DNA of 64,000 nt, taken from assembly GCA_031310005.1 (NCBI GenBank), contig CM062386.1, positions 310,001 through 374,000 of the forward strand, read 5' to 3'. The notes beneath the pieces are model-generated. The model did no database searches. It was given only the letters and a program-made list of their open reading frames with translations, and had not been told where the DNA came from. Both the position numbers and the translations under genes were made by a program. The stretch is from Dactylellina haptotyla. Taxonomy: Eukaryota > Ascomycota > Orbiliomycetes > Orbiliales > Orbiliaceae. Numbering within the stretch: position 1 is the first letter of the stretch; every line of letters begins with the position of its first letter. This document shows, one piece after another, positions 23,601-34,596 of this stretch.

Positions 23601-24001
23601 TTTCCATTCGCAACCTCCGCTTTCAAACGTAGACAACAACTTTAAGGCTTCGAACTAGAACTTTTTCTATCGTTAACGTATCAGTCACTCCTTTTGCTCA
23701 TTCTTATTACACAGCAACATTTTATTTTATTTTTATTAGCTTTGCTACCTCACGAGACGTAAATATTTTTGTGGAACGCTTTATACGAATCATATATCTT
23801 GTCCCTTCACAGGTTCCACGCCTCAATTATTTCTATATATTACAGCTATCGACGCGGGTCATCGATTTCAACTTTTGACAACTGTTTTGACAACTCCTAG
23901 ACTCGCATACACGCTGGTTTTCGCGAGCCATATAGATCTGGTCCTTCCAGCCAAAATATTCTGGTGACATACAAATACACGAATCAACAACCACAACAAA
24001 A
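14627..24001. other. About 9.4 kb with no recognisable gene
   Basis: The longest gene-free stretch in the window. About 15000-15700 and 16300-17050 are more GC- and CT-rich than the rest, like promoter or leader sequence. A 191-codon open frame at 16447-17022 is His/Ser-rich with no domain and is probably fortuitous. 23700-24000 reads like the leader of the next gene, ending in a CA-rich stretch just before its ATG. No transposon signature is visible. Confidence 0.5.
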
Positions 24002-25027
24002 ATGGCGACTATGGCGGTTTACACAGAGATGGACTCCGTTAGACGGCAGTTAGAATCATTCAGATTTCCTTCGCCGACCCCGACTATTAGATCGCATAAA
24101 ATATGGTCAGGCCAGCATCTGGAGCCATATCTGCCGTCCCCAAGAAGCTTGTCCCCAAGTCCTTCGGTTATGGCATACTTCGACTCCAAGTTTGTCGACT
24201 CTGCATATGCTTCTCCCTCATTGGAAGAGCTGCCACTCAGTCCGAGCGCTAGGCAGGCAATGACATTACAAGACACATTATCGGAGCTGGAGTCGATTGT
24301 TCGCAAATACGAAGACGACGAATCTCAACCCACCCAGTCGGAGAGCGAGCCCGAGCCAAAAAGCTTCTGGGAGGACGATAGCGACGAAGAGGAGGAGGAG
24401 GACTACGACTTTGTGGATGAAGCATATGACAGCGGCTGTTTTACTGAGGTAAGAGAAACCCAACTCACGCGACCCTCTCCATTCGACTGCCGTACCTGAA
24501 GACGAGCAATCTCGCGAGCTCGTATTCGATGCCGCAGAGAGAGATCGATCGGCAGCGTAGCTTGCTGAGTCCAGGCAGTAAGATGACAACGACTTCTTTG
24601 ATTGGAATGTCGCATGTCGGCCTCGCTGGTTGGAAATGGTCAAAGGCGCATGGCATGGAATGGAATGTGTTGTCCACAAGGGCTCGGAAATAGCATTGCT
24701 AACCAATCACGACTCATTTCCACACAGGACGACGAGAGCTTTGAGACGAGACTTGCATCTCTCCAGCCTCCCACGAAGAAACCACGTCTGAGCGAGGAGT
24801 CAAAGGAGGCCCGCAATATCGTGGCAGCAGCCATTCCTGGCGTCACAATCGTCAAGCCATCCGCCAGCCTGCGTCTCTCGAAGAGAATGCGGATCAAACG
24901 CAGACAGCTCTCCATCCCGAGGAGCATGCCCGCAGGCAGCCAACCTGTCAATGGCGCCGCCCAAGGTGATTGGTGGTCTCCCAAAAAGAAGCCATCTCCG
25001 GCGTTCATCGACATGTTTCAATTCTGA
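24002..25027 (+). CDS. Small two-exon protein of unknown function, acidic middle and basic C-terminus
   Basis: Exons 24002-24448 and 24728-25027 join in phase 0 to 248 residues. The intron is long for this region (279 nt; GTAAGA donor, GCTAACC branch, CACACAG acceptor). The start has an excellent context (acaaaaATGgcg). The N-terminal half is Ser/Pro-rich with short helical stretches. It is followed by a strongly acidic run around residues 102-148 (Asp/Glu-rich with aromatic residues), then after the splice by a basic region with Lys-Lys-Pro-Arg and Arg-Met-Arg-Ile-Lys-Arg-Arg, likely nuclear-localisation-like. It ends Pro-Ala-Phe-Ile-Asp-Met-Phe-Gln-Phe. There is no known catalytic domain. 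A nuclear regulator or adaptor is plausible but unproven. It sits alone between two large gene-free regions. Confidence 0.75.
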
Positions 25028-28000
25028 TCGCACGATCAGGTACGTCTATGGTGGAAGGGTTGAACCTCGACCCTGCATCTCGACATCTCCACTCCCCTCC
25101 GAGATCGAGCTGGGGCTGAGCTGCAGCTGTCCCTTACTGCGATGCTCACTCATCTCACTCCTTGTAAATATTGTCCACTCTCGGACACCACCCGACAGTC
25201 CGGTCAAAAAGTCCCTTGCTTTCTTTTTCTCTCTTATTTTTTTTACGATTCTAGCTTTCCTTCCTCAAGTTTCTTTAGCGGCTTCTCGTTTTCTGGTTTG
25301 TTTTGGTCTCACGATATCTCCCAGCTTTCGTTACTGCTTACTTTCCGCTCGAATACGACACTTAATAATTCCCTAATCCTCATCTCTCGGCGAAATATCT
25401 TTTTTTAGAGCAGCTTACGCCGGTTATTTGCTCCATGGTTTCACACGGCCTCATTAGCGGTTGTTTTTTCTTTAATCTCTTTGATCTTTCACTTTTAAAA
25501 AGCTCGGGCGTTTTCACCTTGTCTTGCTGTTTTGTTTTCTTCTAGACTTTCTAGAAGGTTTCTTGATTTGTTCGCTCCCTTCCTTCCCCTTGGCGTTAAG
25601 CTGTGCGATCTGAAACACACCCGGGCGTAACCTTATCCTTTTAGGCACTTTGCAATGTGTAACGGTGGAACAAACAGTGCACACTGTTTTCATTTCACTC
25701 GTCGCTGCAAGCGCCAATGTTCTCCTGCATACACTCATTTTCCTGGTTTCATTTTATTATGATTCTTTCCCATTATACAAAAAAAAGTCCGACAAGGCGT
25801 GTCACTATCACTTTTATTAATGCTGGGTTGCGATCGCGACAGATTTCTCATGTAAATATGTTATTATCCGCTTTCAACAAGAGAAGCTGAAAAAATTAAA
25901 TAAAAAAAAAGAAGGAGAGAGGAAGTTGTTTCGAAAGTTTGATCCGTCTGCCATAATCGCTATCTGATACCAGTGACATGCCCCCGAGTAGCCGGGTTCC
26001 TGGCTTGGTGGGCTTATCAAATTACGAATTTCACTTTCGAATGTTCTCTGCATCTCGTGTCAAGTCGAACAACGGCGAAGCGGCAACACAGGCTACGCTA
26101 TGGAGCATCGACATTATTCGAACATGCAGCTAGCTAGCTAGGCTACCATAATGTTGTGAGCCCACCTGGAGCATCTTGAAGTACTCCTGAGTTCGCTTAT
26201 TTGGTTTCCCCACCGCAGCGAGTTAATCTGTGGTACCGGCGAGGCTCCCTTTTTGGTGCCCGTGGAGACTTGGGTTTCGCTATATTTTTCTCAATGTTGT
26301 TACCGAATACATGTATCGCCGCAAACACGCCCACCAACCCTTTCACAGGAGACGGAAGAGGGTGTCCCCACACCACGATTTCGTTGAAACTATACCGTAT
26401 TGGGCAATGTACATACAGCTTTTCTCGTGTCGAACCTACCAATCTATTTTAATCATCAGGTCAGTTTGCATATCTGTATGCAGGCCGTTATTTTAGTTCC
26501 AATCAACCGTGATCTGGGCTCTCGTTAAGGTTGTTTCATGTTCAGGAGCTGTCAAATAGAAAGCGTCGAAAAAGTTACGTTTGAGAGATATCGCAACCTT
26601 CGGTATTCCCCGCACTTGAGTGTGTGGCTGCATGCTCGAAAGATGATGCATAAATCGAATTACATGTATGCACATGGCAGAGCAGCTAATAGATAACAGG
26701 TCTAGTTCGAGATTATGAAAATAAACCGCCTACATATTTTTCGATATTTCTGGTCATTATTACCTCTTTGAGGGTCGGTTCGGATGAGTTGTACCTGCTT
26801 CAAACCCGTATCTGCTGATGATCGCCCACACACCGACCGACGTCTAGACGCCGTGATCTAACCTTAGAATTTCCCTAACAGGAGTCTAACGCTAACGCAC
26901 AAGCCTCTTGTTTCTCTGAAAAAGACACCTTTTGTTATAGTAATAATATCACTAGATTTATACATCCGCATCCACGTCGGCTAAGGCCCCTTTGCCGTTG
27001 GTGGTCTGAGTTAGGGAACATGTGTGCATAAATATAAATCTATAGCAAACCGTTGTTATGAGCTAAACCCAACTCGCTCCTTCGACCTCCCAATTAGACT
27101 TCCTGTATAAGATGACGATCTTAATTATTGAGGCTCCTGGCAGGTGGGGGGCTCGTGAAGTTTGTCTGAAATCCTTACCGCTAATGCCGGTGAAAGTAAT
27201 TTTGTATTCAACATGCGCATGCGACCTGAGTGAGTTTTCGTTCAAGGGTCGTCGGCAACTGGCAGCGGCGATTGAGGTACCGCTTGAGCCAACAATCACG
27301 CAAGACTTCAGGAATGTTCAATGCTGCTTAGCCCCAAACCATTGAGTCTATTGATGAAAGCACCCTGTGATGGCTTGTCAAAGGTGGCTGTCTCTCATGT
27401 CTTATGCGTCAAAGGGATAAGGGAAAGGAATCCACGATCTGACTATTAATTCTCGATTTCGCAGTAAATTCTTACAAAGCAAAATTTTGCGCAGTGAGTT
27501 TTCAGATATAAGTGAGAACGCAAGGAGTCAAAGAAGTTTCACCACAACAACACTATTCTCACCAATTGGCGAAGCTGAGTCGTCTGATCTGGAATAGGGT
27601 AACATTTAGCTCATAAGTTCATGCAAAGCATCTGTCGATCTTATGTGTTCAGATATTGGAGAAGACGAATGTGTTTGATTTCTAAAATTCTGCTATTGCG
27701 TGCATTTCGGGAGGCTGGCTTCTGCCAGAAAGTATTCCGGGGAACCTCTGTCGAAGTTTTGGTCTGGCCATTTGGCAGCCCCCTTCTGCATGCAGTTGCC
27801 TTCGTTGCACAGCTTCAGCCACCCTTTACGGGCTCTAGTAACACAAAGCCCGGCTTCCATTTTGGCAAGGCAAAGTAAAAGGTACCTGTGTAACCTCTGC
27901 GGGTTTGACGGGTGCTTTGAACCCTTTCGTCTTTGGAGTCTATTTGTCATATGCTTGACAGAAGGTATCTCATTTTGAACTGTCAATTAGACTGCCTGAT

Positions 28001-30591
28001 CAGTTGTAAGCGAACAGGTAAGTATAGCCAAACCGTTTGATGTTTTGGTACCAAAATTAATGAGAAACATACATATGCCTGCAGGACGAAAGCTTGTGCG
28101 GCGACGGCTATCTATTGTGTGTTATCGATGCGGCATTTCCCGAATCCTGGAGCTGAACCCTCAGCCATGGGTTTTGTGTAATATCTTGTATAATTTCTTC
28201 TTTGTACCGTTTTGAAGTCCCTGAGACAACTCAGCTTTACAGCTCATGAAGCCCGAGGAGACCCTTCTGTAGTTCTGCATGCCAGGTGTTGAAGAGAGCC
28301 AGGGCCCCTCTCAGTTGACCTCCAATCGCTGATTCTCTTTTACCACTTTTGTCTGAAATTTGAAGAAGCAAGCAGTGAGACCACGTTCGAAGAGTATCAG
28401 TGCACATATGCAGCCAAACGGAAGGAGAAACAGGGAGCGAAATATCTCCATGTGATACCGATAACCCCCAACGATAACGGCCTCCTCAATTTCGCTTTGG
28501 ACGGCATTAATGAAGATGTCTTGGGAAGAATAAATCGTTTAAACCTCAAAGATGTCCAATATCTGGACCCTTGCGGCTGCGAATGCGACTAGCCCCAACG
28601 TTTTTGTTGGTTGTCCGGCGTGGCGCCAAAAGGTAGCTCCGGGAGTGTCCTTCATATCATATCTGCTATATGATAATATTTTTAAGAGGGGAAAGGACAT
28701 TCGAAACAAACTGTGCATATAATCACTGACGTTTAGCCAATTAAAAATTATTGATACGACGAGAGAGGATTGAAAAGGAGCAAAGATTGGCGAATCAGCC
28801 AAAGACATTTGATGGGTTCTACAGGGATTGCATTATCACATATCTCCGTAGACGCTGGAGTACAACATCCTCAAAAAAGGTGTTCTGTTGTGACTTCAAA
28901 AAACAAAGAACTTTTGAGCGATTTTGGGTCGCGTCAACCGGTGAAGAAAAGAAAAAGGTAATGCGATGTTTAGGAGAAACAATAATGTATTACGCGCCGC
29001 CACGAATCGGAGAGAGGATTCTAGCTTACGGTCCGAGCACCTAATTCAATTACAAAAAAAACGGTCGTGATGTGGGGGACTGGCTATAGGACATCCGAGT
29101 TTACCGAGGAGAGGACAATGAACTCGTTCGATGCATGAACAACAAGCCATATCTTATCCCTTCTTAATCGACAACAATTCAATATCTCTCTGCATGCAGG
29201 ATGCAGACTTATCTGGCTAACATGCCCTTACTGACCTATGACCGCCTCATTCCCCACAGTATGGAGCAGGTCGTCGTCAATCACCAACCCAGTGTAGCGC
29301 GTGGAGCCAACTTATCTCCGGGTTCTGCTGGAAACTTGGGAACAAATGTGACGATGAGCAGCGTGCGGTGGATACGGGTGGATACTGTGGGCCTCATAGG
29401 GGTTCGAAAATTTGACTTCCCGCAAATATCTCCTGACTAGAGATAATATCTGGTGGAAGAACAGATCGAATCGTCATCCGAATATCCGAACAGTTGCGGA
29501 GGTGGTATTCACAAAGAGTTGGCTTTCTCCGTAGTCACACGGATCATCATTTGGTTCCTGGATGATCATTGTCATTCGATACGCGAAATGAGGTTTCCTG
29601 GCGATCACATTCTAGGCGAAGTTTGGGACTAGCTGAACGGAAAAGTCGCGAGTTTTCGAGGGTCGCGAACGGGACTAGGCACGCTTGTGCGATTGTGGAT
29701 GAAGAGGAAGCCTTAGCATGGGATAATATGGATCGGAAATTTAAAGATTAAAAACCACTAATATAATGAAAATCAAATTTAGGCTTCAGGAGCGTCGAAC
29801 GCACCCTGCTATAGAAACAAGGAAGCCTGTGGCTTGGTTACGTCGACGAGGAGCAGGAAATTGGACGTGATATTACTGGAAGTCACGGCAAATAGGGGCG
29901 CGTGCGAGATACCTTGGAGTCGCGAATGTGTTGCGTTTGCGGACGTGGCGAAATTCCAACAAGGTCAACGCAAGCCGGTCAATCGTGTGGTCAATCGTGT
30001 CGATGATTATTTGAGTAATAGATACAAGCTCATAATATTGCTTGATAACTTTGTGTATAAGAGTAATGGGTCTGGATAACATAGATATCAGGGGATACAG
30101 AAACACTTCCCTTCAGAAGATAGTTGTCTTTTATACCGACCACCTGTAATTACAGCCTCAACTCATTCACATTGCGCAGCTACTCTTCCCCTCGAGATAT
30201 CGAGACTTGACCTACAGCATCGGTATTCTGTCGAATTTGAATTTGAATACGATCGCGGTCTCTCAAGTTTGTCATTCTTTGCAGACTCTTAGGGTAATGC
30301 CAGGTTACTTTCACACTAATACAAAGTACAAGTGAGTATTCAGGCCGGGAGAGAAAGCTACACGATCGTGCACGAGCCGACTAACCGATCAATCGCGGTA
30401 CTGTTAATCTTCAAGACGGCATACACCGCGACGCAAATATATCACTGAATCTGCTCGTCCGCTACGCGATATATCTATCTTTCAGCCGTTGAAATTCAAT
30501 TACAAAACCACGCTCAAATCCGCGACATCGCCACCGCGTGCGACCCCTCCGCCCCAGCATACCACGCTTCAACGAATAGCAAAAGCACGAC
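25028..30591. other. About 5.6 kb with no recognisable gene
   Basis: T-rich 3' region of the 24.0 kb gene (25100-25550), then AT-rich sequence with only short, unsupported open frames such as 28751-29044. The last few hundred bases are presumably the promoter of the small membrane-protein gene at 30592. Confidence 0.5.
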
Positions 30592-30861
30592 ATGGCAAGC
30601 ACTCCGTATCTCGTTGTGGTTTCTATCATGTCACCAGTATTCATAATTATCGCTCTTGGACTTGGAGCAATCGCTGTAGAGGCAAGTGCTAGTATCAGCT
30701 CCCACCTCAGCAACCGACAAGAGCGCCGGAACCTTGAACTGCTGCACTTTGGTCGACGACTTACAAGAAGGGAGAGGAATGATTTGAAGAAGCATATTGG
30801 CGATGGCTCTTTTCAGATGGACGCACTTTCAGATCACAGTCTACGATCGGAGACTGGTTGA
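30592..30861 (+). CDS. Small membrane protein with FG-R-L-R-ER motif (family member A)
   Basis: A single exon for 89 residues. Residues 6-28 form one hydrophobic segment. A basic juxtamembrane region follows and ends in His-Phe-Gly-Arg-Arg-Leu-Thr-Arg-Arg-Glu-Arg-Asn-Asp-Leu-Lys-Lys. A 40-residue block starting Ala-x-Glu-Ala aligns without gaps to the protein at 33833-34225, with 16 identities by my count. The spacing R-x2-R-x3-E-x3-F-G-[RK]-x-L-x-R-x-E-R also occurs in the protein at 31309-32031. I know no function for the motif. Its length is short but the start is the only ATG giving the membrane segment, and the paralogy supports it as a real gene. It is convergent with the next gene. Confidence 0.7.
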   Translation: MASTPYLVVVSIMSPVFIIIALGLGAIAVEASASISSHLSNRQERRNLELLHFGRRLTRRERNDLKKHIGDGSFQMDALSDHSLRSETG

Positions 30862-31308
30862 GAGGAAGCTTTAGCTCTATCAGGTAGTCAAGATATTAGG
30901 AAGCGTCACGGTTCTCAATTGGGAAAGTTGAGCATGGAAGGGTGGTAGTGGCTTTGTATTTGCCTGTTGCTCCTGGCTGTGCTTTAGAACGGTGCCCACT
31001 AGTTTATACGTCTTGTTTTTTTTTAAAACAATCATTCAATTCTGATTCTTGCGAATATGATCATTTACATGAGTCAGAGGGTTTCGCGGAAAGCTTCCTT
31101 TAGAACATTTACGACGTTGAAAGATAAGATAAGTCTATTTGAGTGCGGAGTTAGACGGAGTAAGTGCTCTTTCCGCCATGAACAAAGAAGAGTGATAATT
31201 GAGGATTGAAGGAACAAAAAAGAGAGTGATATATATCGGCCTTTTGACCACAAAGTCCTTGTATCTTTTGAAGCCTACCCATGAAAAAGCTTGGAATCCT
31301 TTGTCGTA
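30862..31308. other. Short convergent intergenic region
   Basis: A 3'-to-3' spacer between members A and B of the local family; nothing else is seen. Confidence 0.5.
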
Positions 31309-32031
31309 CTAAATTGGGGTAACAGGTAGCGAACCAGCGACGTTTCCCGGTGGCGAGACTAGTGTAGACGCGAAGGAAGGCACAGCGGGAACGGTATTTC
31401 CAACAGTTCCGGCTGGGGAAGTCGCAAAATTCGTGACAGTATTGCCAGGGCCAGCGGTTCCTGGCGACTTCCCGCCTAGCAAATCGTCAGGCCCGGGAAA
31501 ATTGGGAATTGGTTGAACGGCGCCCTGCACGATACCACTGGCGTCAGCTTCGAGATCTGCCACGGAAGCTTTGGGTATCTCGATAACCAGAGTGTTTATG
31601 AACTTGACTATTCCGAGTACCACTTTCAAGGGCAAGTCTTTCACTTTTTTTCGGAGCCGGTCTTTTATTACCTTTTTCAGTTCCTTCTTCCGAATTTTTT
31701 CTTCCGCTTTGAGTGCTGCTCTCTTCGCCTTGTCGTCGGCCTTCGCTCGGGCTTTTGCTGCTTTATATTGGGGCTTGAGATCCTTGCGTTCAACCCGATT
31801 GAGGACTTTGCCGAAGACGTATTTTTCGAGAGAACGTCGGGAAGCGCGGCGGTCTCTGATATATATGATGATTGTTCCGATAACAGTGATTGCAATTCCG
31901 ACACCAGAAGCGATAGGAAGCCCGATAATAGGGTCACCAAAGTTTGACGCCACGCCAGTAGCAACGCCTGGACCGGCGATGACTGCGAGAATTCCAGCGC
32001 CAGATGTAAGAAGTGAGCGGGTTGACGGCAT
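31309..32031 (-). CDS. Membrane protein with FG-K-L-R-ER motif, basic coiled coil and Pro/Gly tail (family member B)
   Basis: A single exon for 240 residues. Two hydrophobic stretches (about 9-28 and 35-57) precede Arg-Asp-Arg-Arg. Then comes the family signature ending Phe-Gly-Lys-Val-Leu-Asn-Arg-Val-Glu-Arg-Lys-Asp-Leu-Lys, with R, R and E at the same spacing as in members A and D. A Lys/Ala/Arg-rich stretch (about 87-130) should form a long charged helix. A short hydrophobic patch (Val-Val-Leu-Gly-Ile-Val-Lys-Phe) and a Pro/Gly/Thr-rich tail follow. Function is unknown. The basic helix could contact acidic partners or lipids, which is inference. Confidence 0.75.
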   Translation of the reverse strand: MPSTRSLLTSGAGILAVIAGPGVATGVASNFGDPIIGLPIASGVGIAITVIGTIIIYIRDRRASRRSLEKYVFGKVLNRVERKDLKPQYKAAKARAKADDKAKRAALKAEEKIRKKELKKVIKDRLRKKVKDLPLKVVLGIVKFINTLVIEIPKASVADLEADASGIVQGAVQPIPNFPGPDDLLGGKSPGTAGPGNTVTNFATSPAGTVGNTVPAVPSFASTLVSPPGNVAGSLPVTPI

Positions 32032-32512
32032 GATTTAACCTTGAAGATTATCTTAGAGCGATTGGTTTCTAGGATATTGTTCCTAGAGGTGCGAGTATAT
32101 AAGCGAGGGCAGACTGAAGATTTGAACAAGTCGGTGATGGAGATCGAAAGATTTCTCTGTCGACATTTCTAAAAATTGGACGATATTCGTTGGGTAGATC
32201 TCTTCAAATTTTTCGTCACATATTTTTCATGTAAGCCTTTCTCCATTATTGCACTAATTGTGCATAGCTACCGGTTGATAGTTTGGGAGAAGAAAGAAAG
32301 TAGAACTAAGCCAGTATTAAAATGCTTGTAGAAAGCTGTGTGTTAATTTGTTGATTTTATGAAGCTTTGTAAAGATTTAAAACTGTGCAAAGGACCATGA
32401 AAACATTGAAGGAACGAAGTATTCCTTTATAGCATACTTTGTATAAGGTTCACTACTATTAGAAGAAAAGGAAGCCCTTTAATAGAACTGTCAGGGTCTC
32501 ATGGCTGACTCT
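32032..32512. other. Intergenic, promoter of member B
   Basis: A TATA-like element lies at 32096-32101, about 65-70 nt upstream of the member B ATG. Nothing else is recognised. Confidence 0.45.
32096..32101 (-). promoter_or_regulatory. TATA-like element of member B
   Basis: TATATA, set in GC-richer sequence, 65 nt upstream of the minus-strand ATG at 32031. Confidence 0.35.
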
Positions 32513-33379
32513 TTAGTAGTTGCCCCACCATCCAAGACCAAGGAGAAATCCGAGTCTCTTGCTCTTCTTCTTCTTCAAGTTATATTTTTCTTTCATTCTA
32601 GGAACCCACCCGCGAGAGTCCTTGGGAACACCGCTGGACCGTCCTGGCTTCATTAACTCATCGCTGTTGTCTTCAAAAAAGGTATCGTGAGAGATAACGT
32701 TACTGATACCCTCTGGTTGGGCGCCTTGCTTCCGAATATTTCGAATATATTGTTTGCGGTATTTTCTCATCGTAGCTCTTTCTTGTTTTAGAGATTCCCG
32801 TTGAATCTTAGCTGCCATTTTGCGATGCTTAAAGTGCTCTTTCATCTCAGCCTTGCGCATTTTCTCCTCTTCCCTGGAGAGGGTGATGCTCCCGTTGCGT
32901 TGACAACTTCCGTCAAAGGGAGATCCGCGGGGACCACGAAATAGAACTTGTTCCGTCTCACGGTCCATTTTGTGTTTGAGAATTTTGGAGCCAACGAAGC
33001 AAATTGCATGAGAGACGATTGGAGTGGAGAGTCCGAGGGCGACGAGCGGGATGACGACGCGGTCTGAGATGACTCTGGTTATTGGCCTCCGGTTATAGTG
33101 ACTCGCTTTCGCTGTATAGCCGGATCCAGTAGTGGACGGGGGCTGTGCCGCTGCTTTCTGGTTTGCTCGTCGCATCGTTTTATGGGCCGTAGCTGGGTCG
33201 TGAGATTGGCTAATTGTATTCCGATGGGAAGATATTGTATTGCTATACGGATAACTGGGATTTTGTGATATCCTATGAGAGGGACGATGGCCATTAGGGG
33301 AAGAAGAAGAAGAGGAAAGAGAAGGAGAAGGAGAAATTAGCTTTTGCCGTAATGCTAAATCTTCTTGATATTCTGTCAT
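32513..33379 (-). CDS. Membrane-anchored basic protein, diverged relative of the FG-R-L-R-ER family (member C)
   Basis: A single exon. The ATG at 33379 gives 288 residues; the frame stays open upstream but without another ATG. The N-terminal about 110 residues are Ser/Pro/His-rich and probably disordered. One hydrophobic segment (Val-Ile-Pro-Leu-Val-Ala-Leu-Gly core, about residues 107-132) is followed by basic sequence and then Leu-Ser-Arg-Glu-Glu-Glu-Lys-Met-Arg-Lys. This resembles the L-x-R-x-E-R half of the family motif, with an insertion after Phe. A long Lys/Arg/Glu helix and a basic C-terminus (Lys-Lys-Lys-Lys) follow. I place it in the family from position, layout and the partial motif only. 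Function is unknown. Confidence 0.65.
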   Translation of the reverse strand: MTEYQEDLALRQKLISPSPSLSSSSSSPNGHRPSHRISQNPSYPYSNTISSHRNTISQSHDPATAHKTMRRANQKAAAQPPSTTGSGYTAKASHYNRRPITRVISDRVVIPLVALGLSTPIVSHAICFVGSKILKHKMDRETEQVLFRGPRGSPFDGSCQRNGSITLSREEEKMRKAEMKEHFKHRKMAAKIQRESLKQERATMRKYRKQYIRNIRKQGAQPEGISNVISHDTFFEDNSDELMKPGRSSGVPKDSRGWVPRMKEKYNLKKKKSKRLGFLLGLGWWGNY

Positions 33380-33832
33380 TATGCATGGTGTTGCTGTCTG
33401 ATTTTGACCCAGAATAATAATAAATATACAAGCTTTTGATGCTAGCTCCCAAGTCTGAAGTTCGGGATTGATAAATGTTTCACACCGACTGACCGGCACA
33501 CCACAAACGCAGTTATAATTATTTAATAATTCACATTCACCAATACGTATTGCTCGGAGGGCCGCGGGTTGGGGTAGGGCATATTCCGGGCGGAGTCGAG
33601 TGTGTTGGACGGAGTCCGGTATTACTATTCAGTAAAAATTTTAGGTACAGTTCTACTTGTTACTAGTGAATGCATTTCTTGATTTCTATACACGCTGACG
33701 CCTTATCTTGCTCCTGCTATAGTAGTCTAAGGGAAACGGTTTTTAAAACCAATCGAAAGAAAACCAACGCCAACGCTATCTCTAACTTTCTTCGTATATC
33801 AGGGATTTAGGTCTTGCCCAAGCACTTTCCAA
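33380..33832. other. Intergenic between members C and D
   Basis: No gene is seen; AT-rich leader-like sequence precedes member C. Confidence 0.45.
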
Positions 33833-34225
33833 TCACATATTTTGTGGGATAGCAGTCTCTGTTGGACCGCGGACAGGACCATCTGGCTCCGCAGTGAAGA
33901 CGTATGATTTTGGCCCTGGTGGTGGTGTAGAGGTGTAATAAACTTGGGGTCCGTTTTCGTTCCATCCGTAGGAAGGCTTTTGCGCTCCTCCCCCGGCATC
34001 CACGATTAGACGTGCGGTCTGCTCACGAAATTGATGTGCCTTCTTGATCAACTTTCGTTCTTTACGCGATAGTGGGCGTCCGAAATATTTGATTTCATCG
34101 GAAATCCGTTGCTTGCGTTCGCACCAGAGATACTCGACGGATTTGATCGCCTCGGTGGCTATCATGCCGGTAAGGAAGGCGGCGATAGCGGCTCCCGCGA
34201 TCATAATCTCTGTTGCTGGAATCAT
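33833..34225 (-). CDS. Small membrane protein with FG-R-L-R-ER motif (family member D)
   Basis: A single exon for 130 residues. Residues 5-26 are hydrophobic (Ala/Ile-rich). The juxtamembrane block continues Glu-Ile-Lys-Tyr-Phe-Gly-Arg-Pro-Leu-Ser-Arg-Lys-Glu-Arg-Lys, aligning without gaps to member A. The C-terminal 60 residues are Gly/Pro/Thr-rich and likely disordered. A consensus TATAAA lies 38 nt upstream of the ATG, so the leader must be very short. Function is unknown. Together with members A-C it forms a local family of single- or double-pass proteins with cytosolic basic tails. Confidence 0.72.
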   Translation of the reverse strand: MIPATEIMIAGAAIAAFLTGMIATEAIKSVEYLWCERKQRISDEIKYFGRPLSRKERKLIKKAHQFREQTARLIVDAGGGAQKPSYGWNENGPQVYYTSTPPPGPKSYVFTAEPDGPVRGPTETAIPQNM

Positions 34226-34596
34226 GCTGGCTTGTGTCTTTGCAGAGGGGTAAGATGCTGGTTTTATACCCGAATATGGAATATTTGAATTGTGCTGGCC
34301 TGATATATGTCGTGCAGTGCAGAGGAACGTTCACGAGGTTCTGTGAGACTGAACTTGAACGTAGTTAGGGTTGTTTAATGAGTATTGTAGCTATGCCCTA
34401 TAAGACTTCGCTAAACGAGAGAATTTGTTTCGTGATAGTGATACTGGAACGAGCTGATAGATATCTTATCTTATTAGGCGATGCGGTGGTAGAATCGATT
34501 CATCGAGGACTCGCGATCTCATTCTGTATACATGCAAAAGAATGTCGCACAGGTTATTGTATTTTGCGTGTTACTTCTGTCTCAAATGGGAAATCC
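34226..34596. other. Intergenic, promoter of member D and 3' region of ankyrin gene
   Basis: Contains the TATAAA listed separately; nothing else is recognised. Confidence 0.45.
34263..34268 (-). promoter_or_regulatory. TATA box of member D
   Basis: TATAAA on the minus strand, 38 nt upstream of the ATG at 34225. Confidence 0.45.

Noticed and set aside
28751-29044. 97-codon plus-strand frame with basic, Trp-containing sequence
   Set aside because: No start context, splice signal or recognisable domain.
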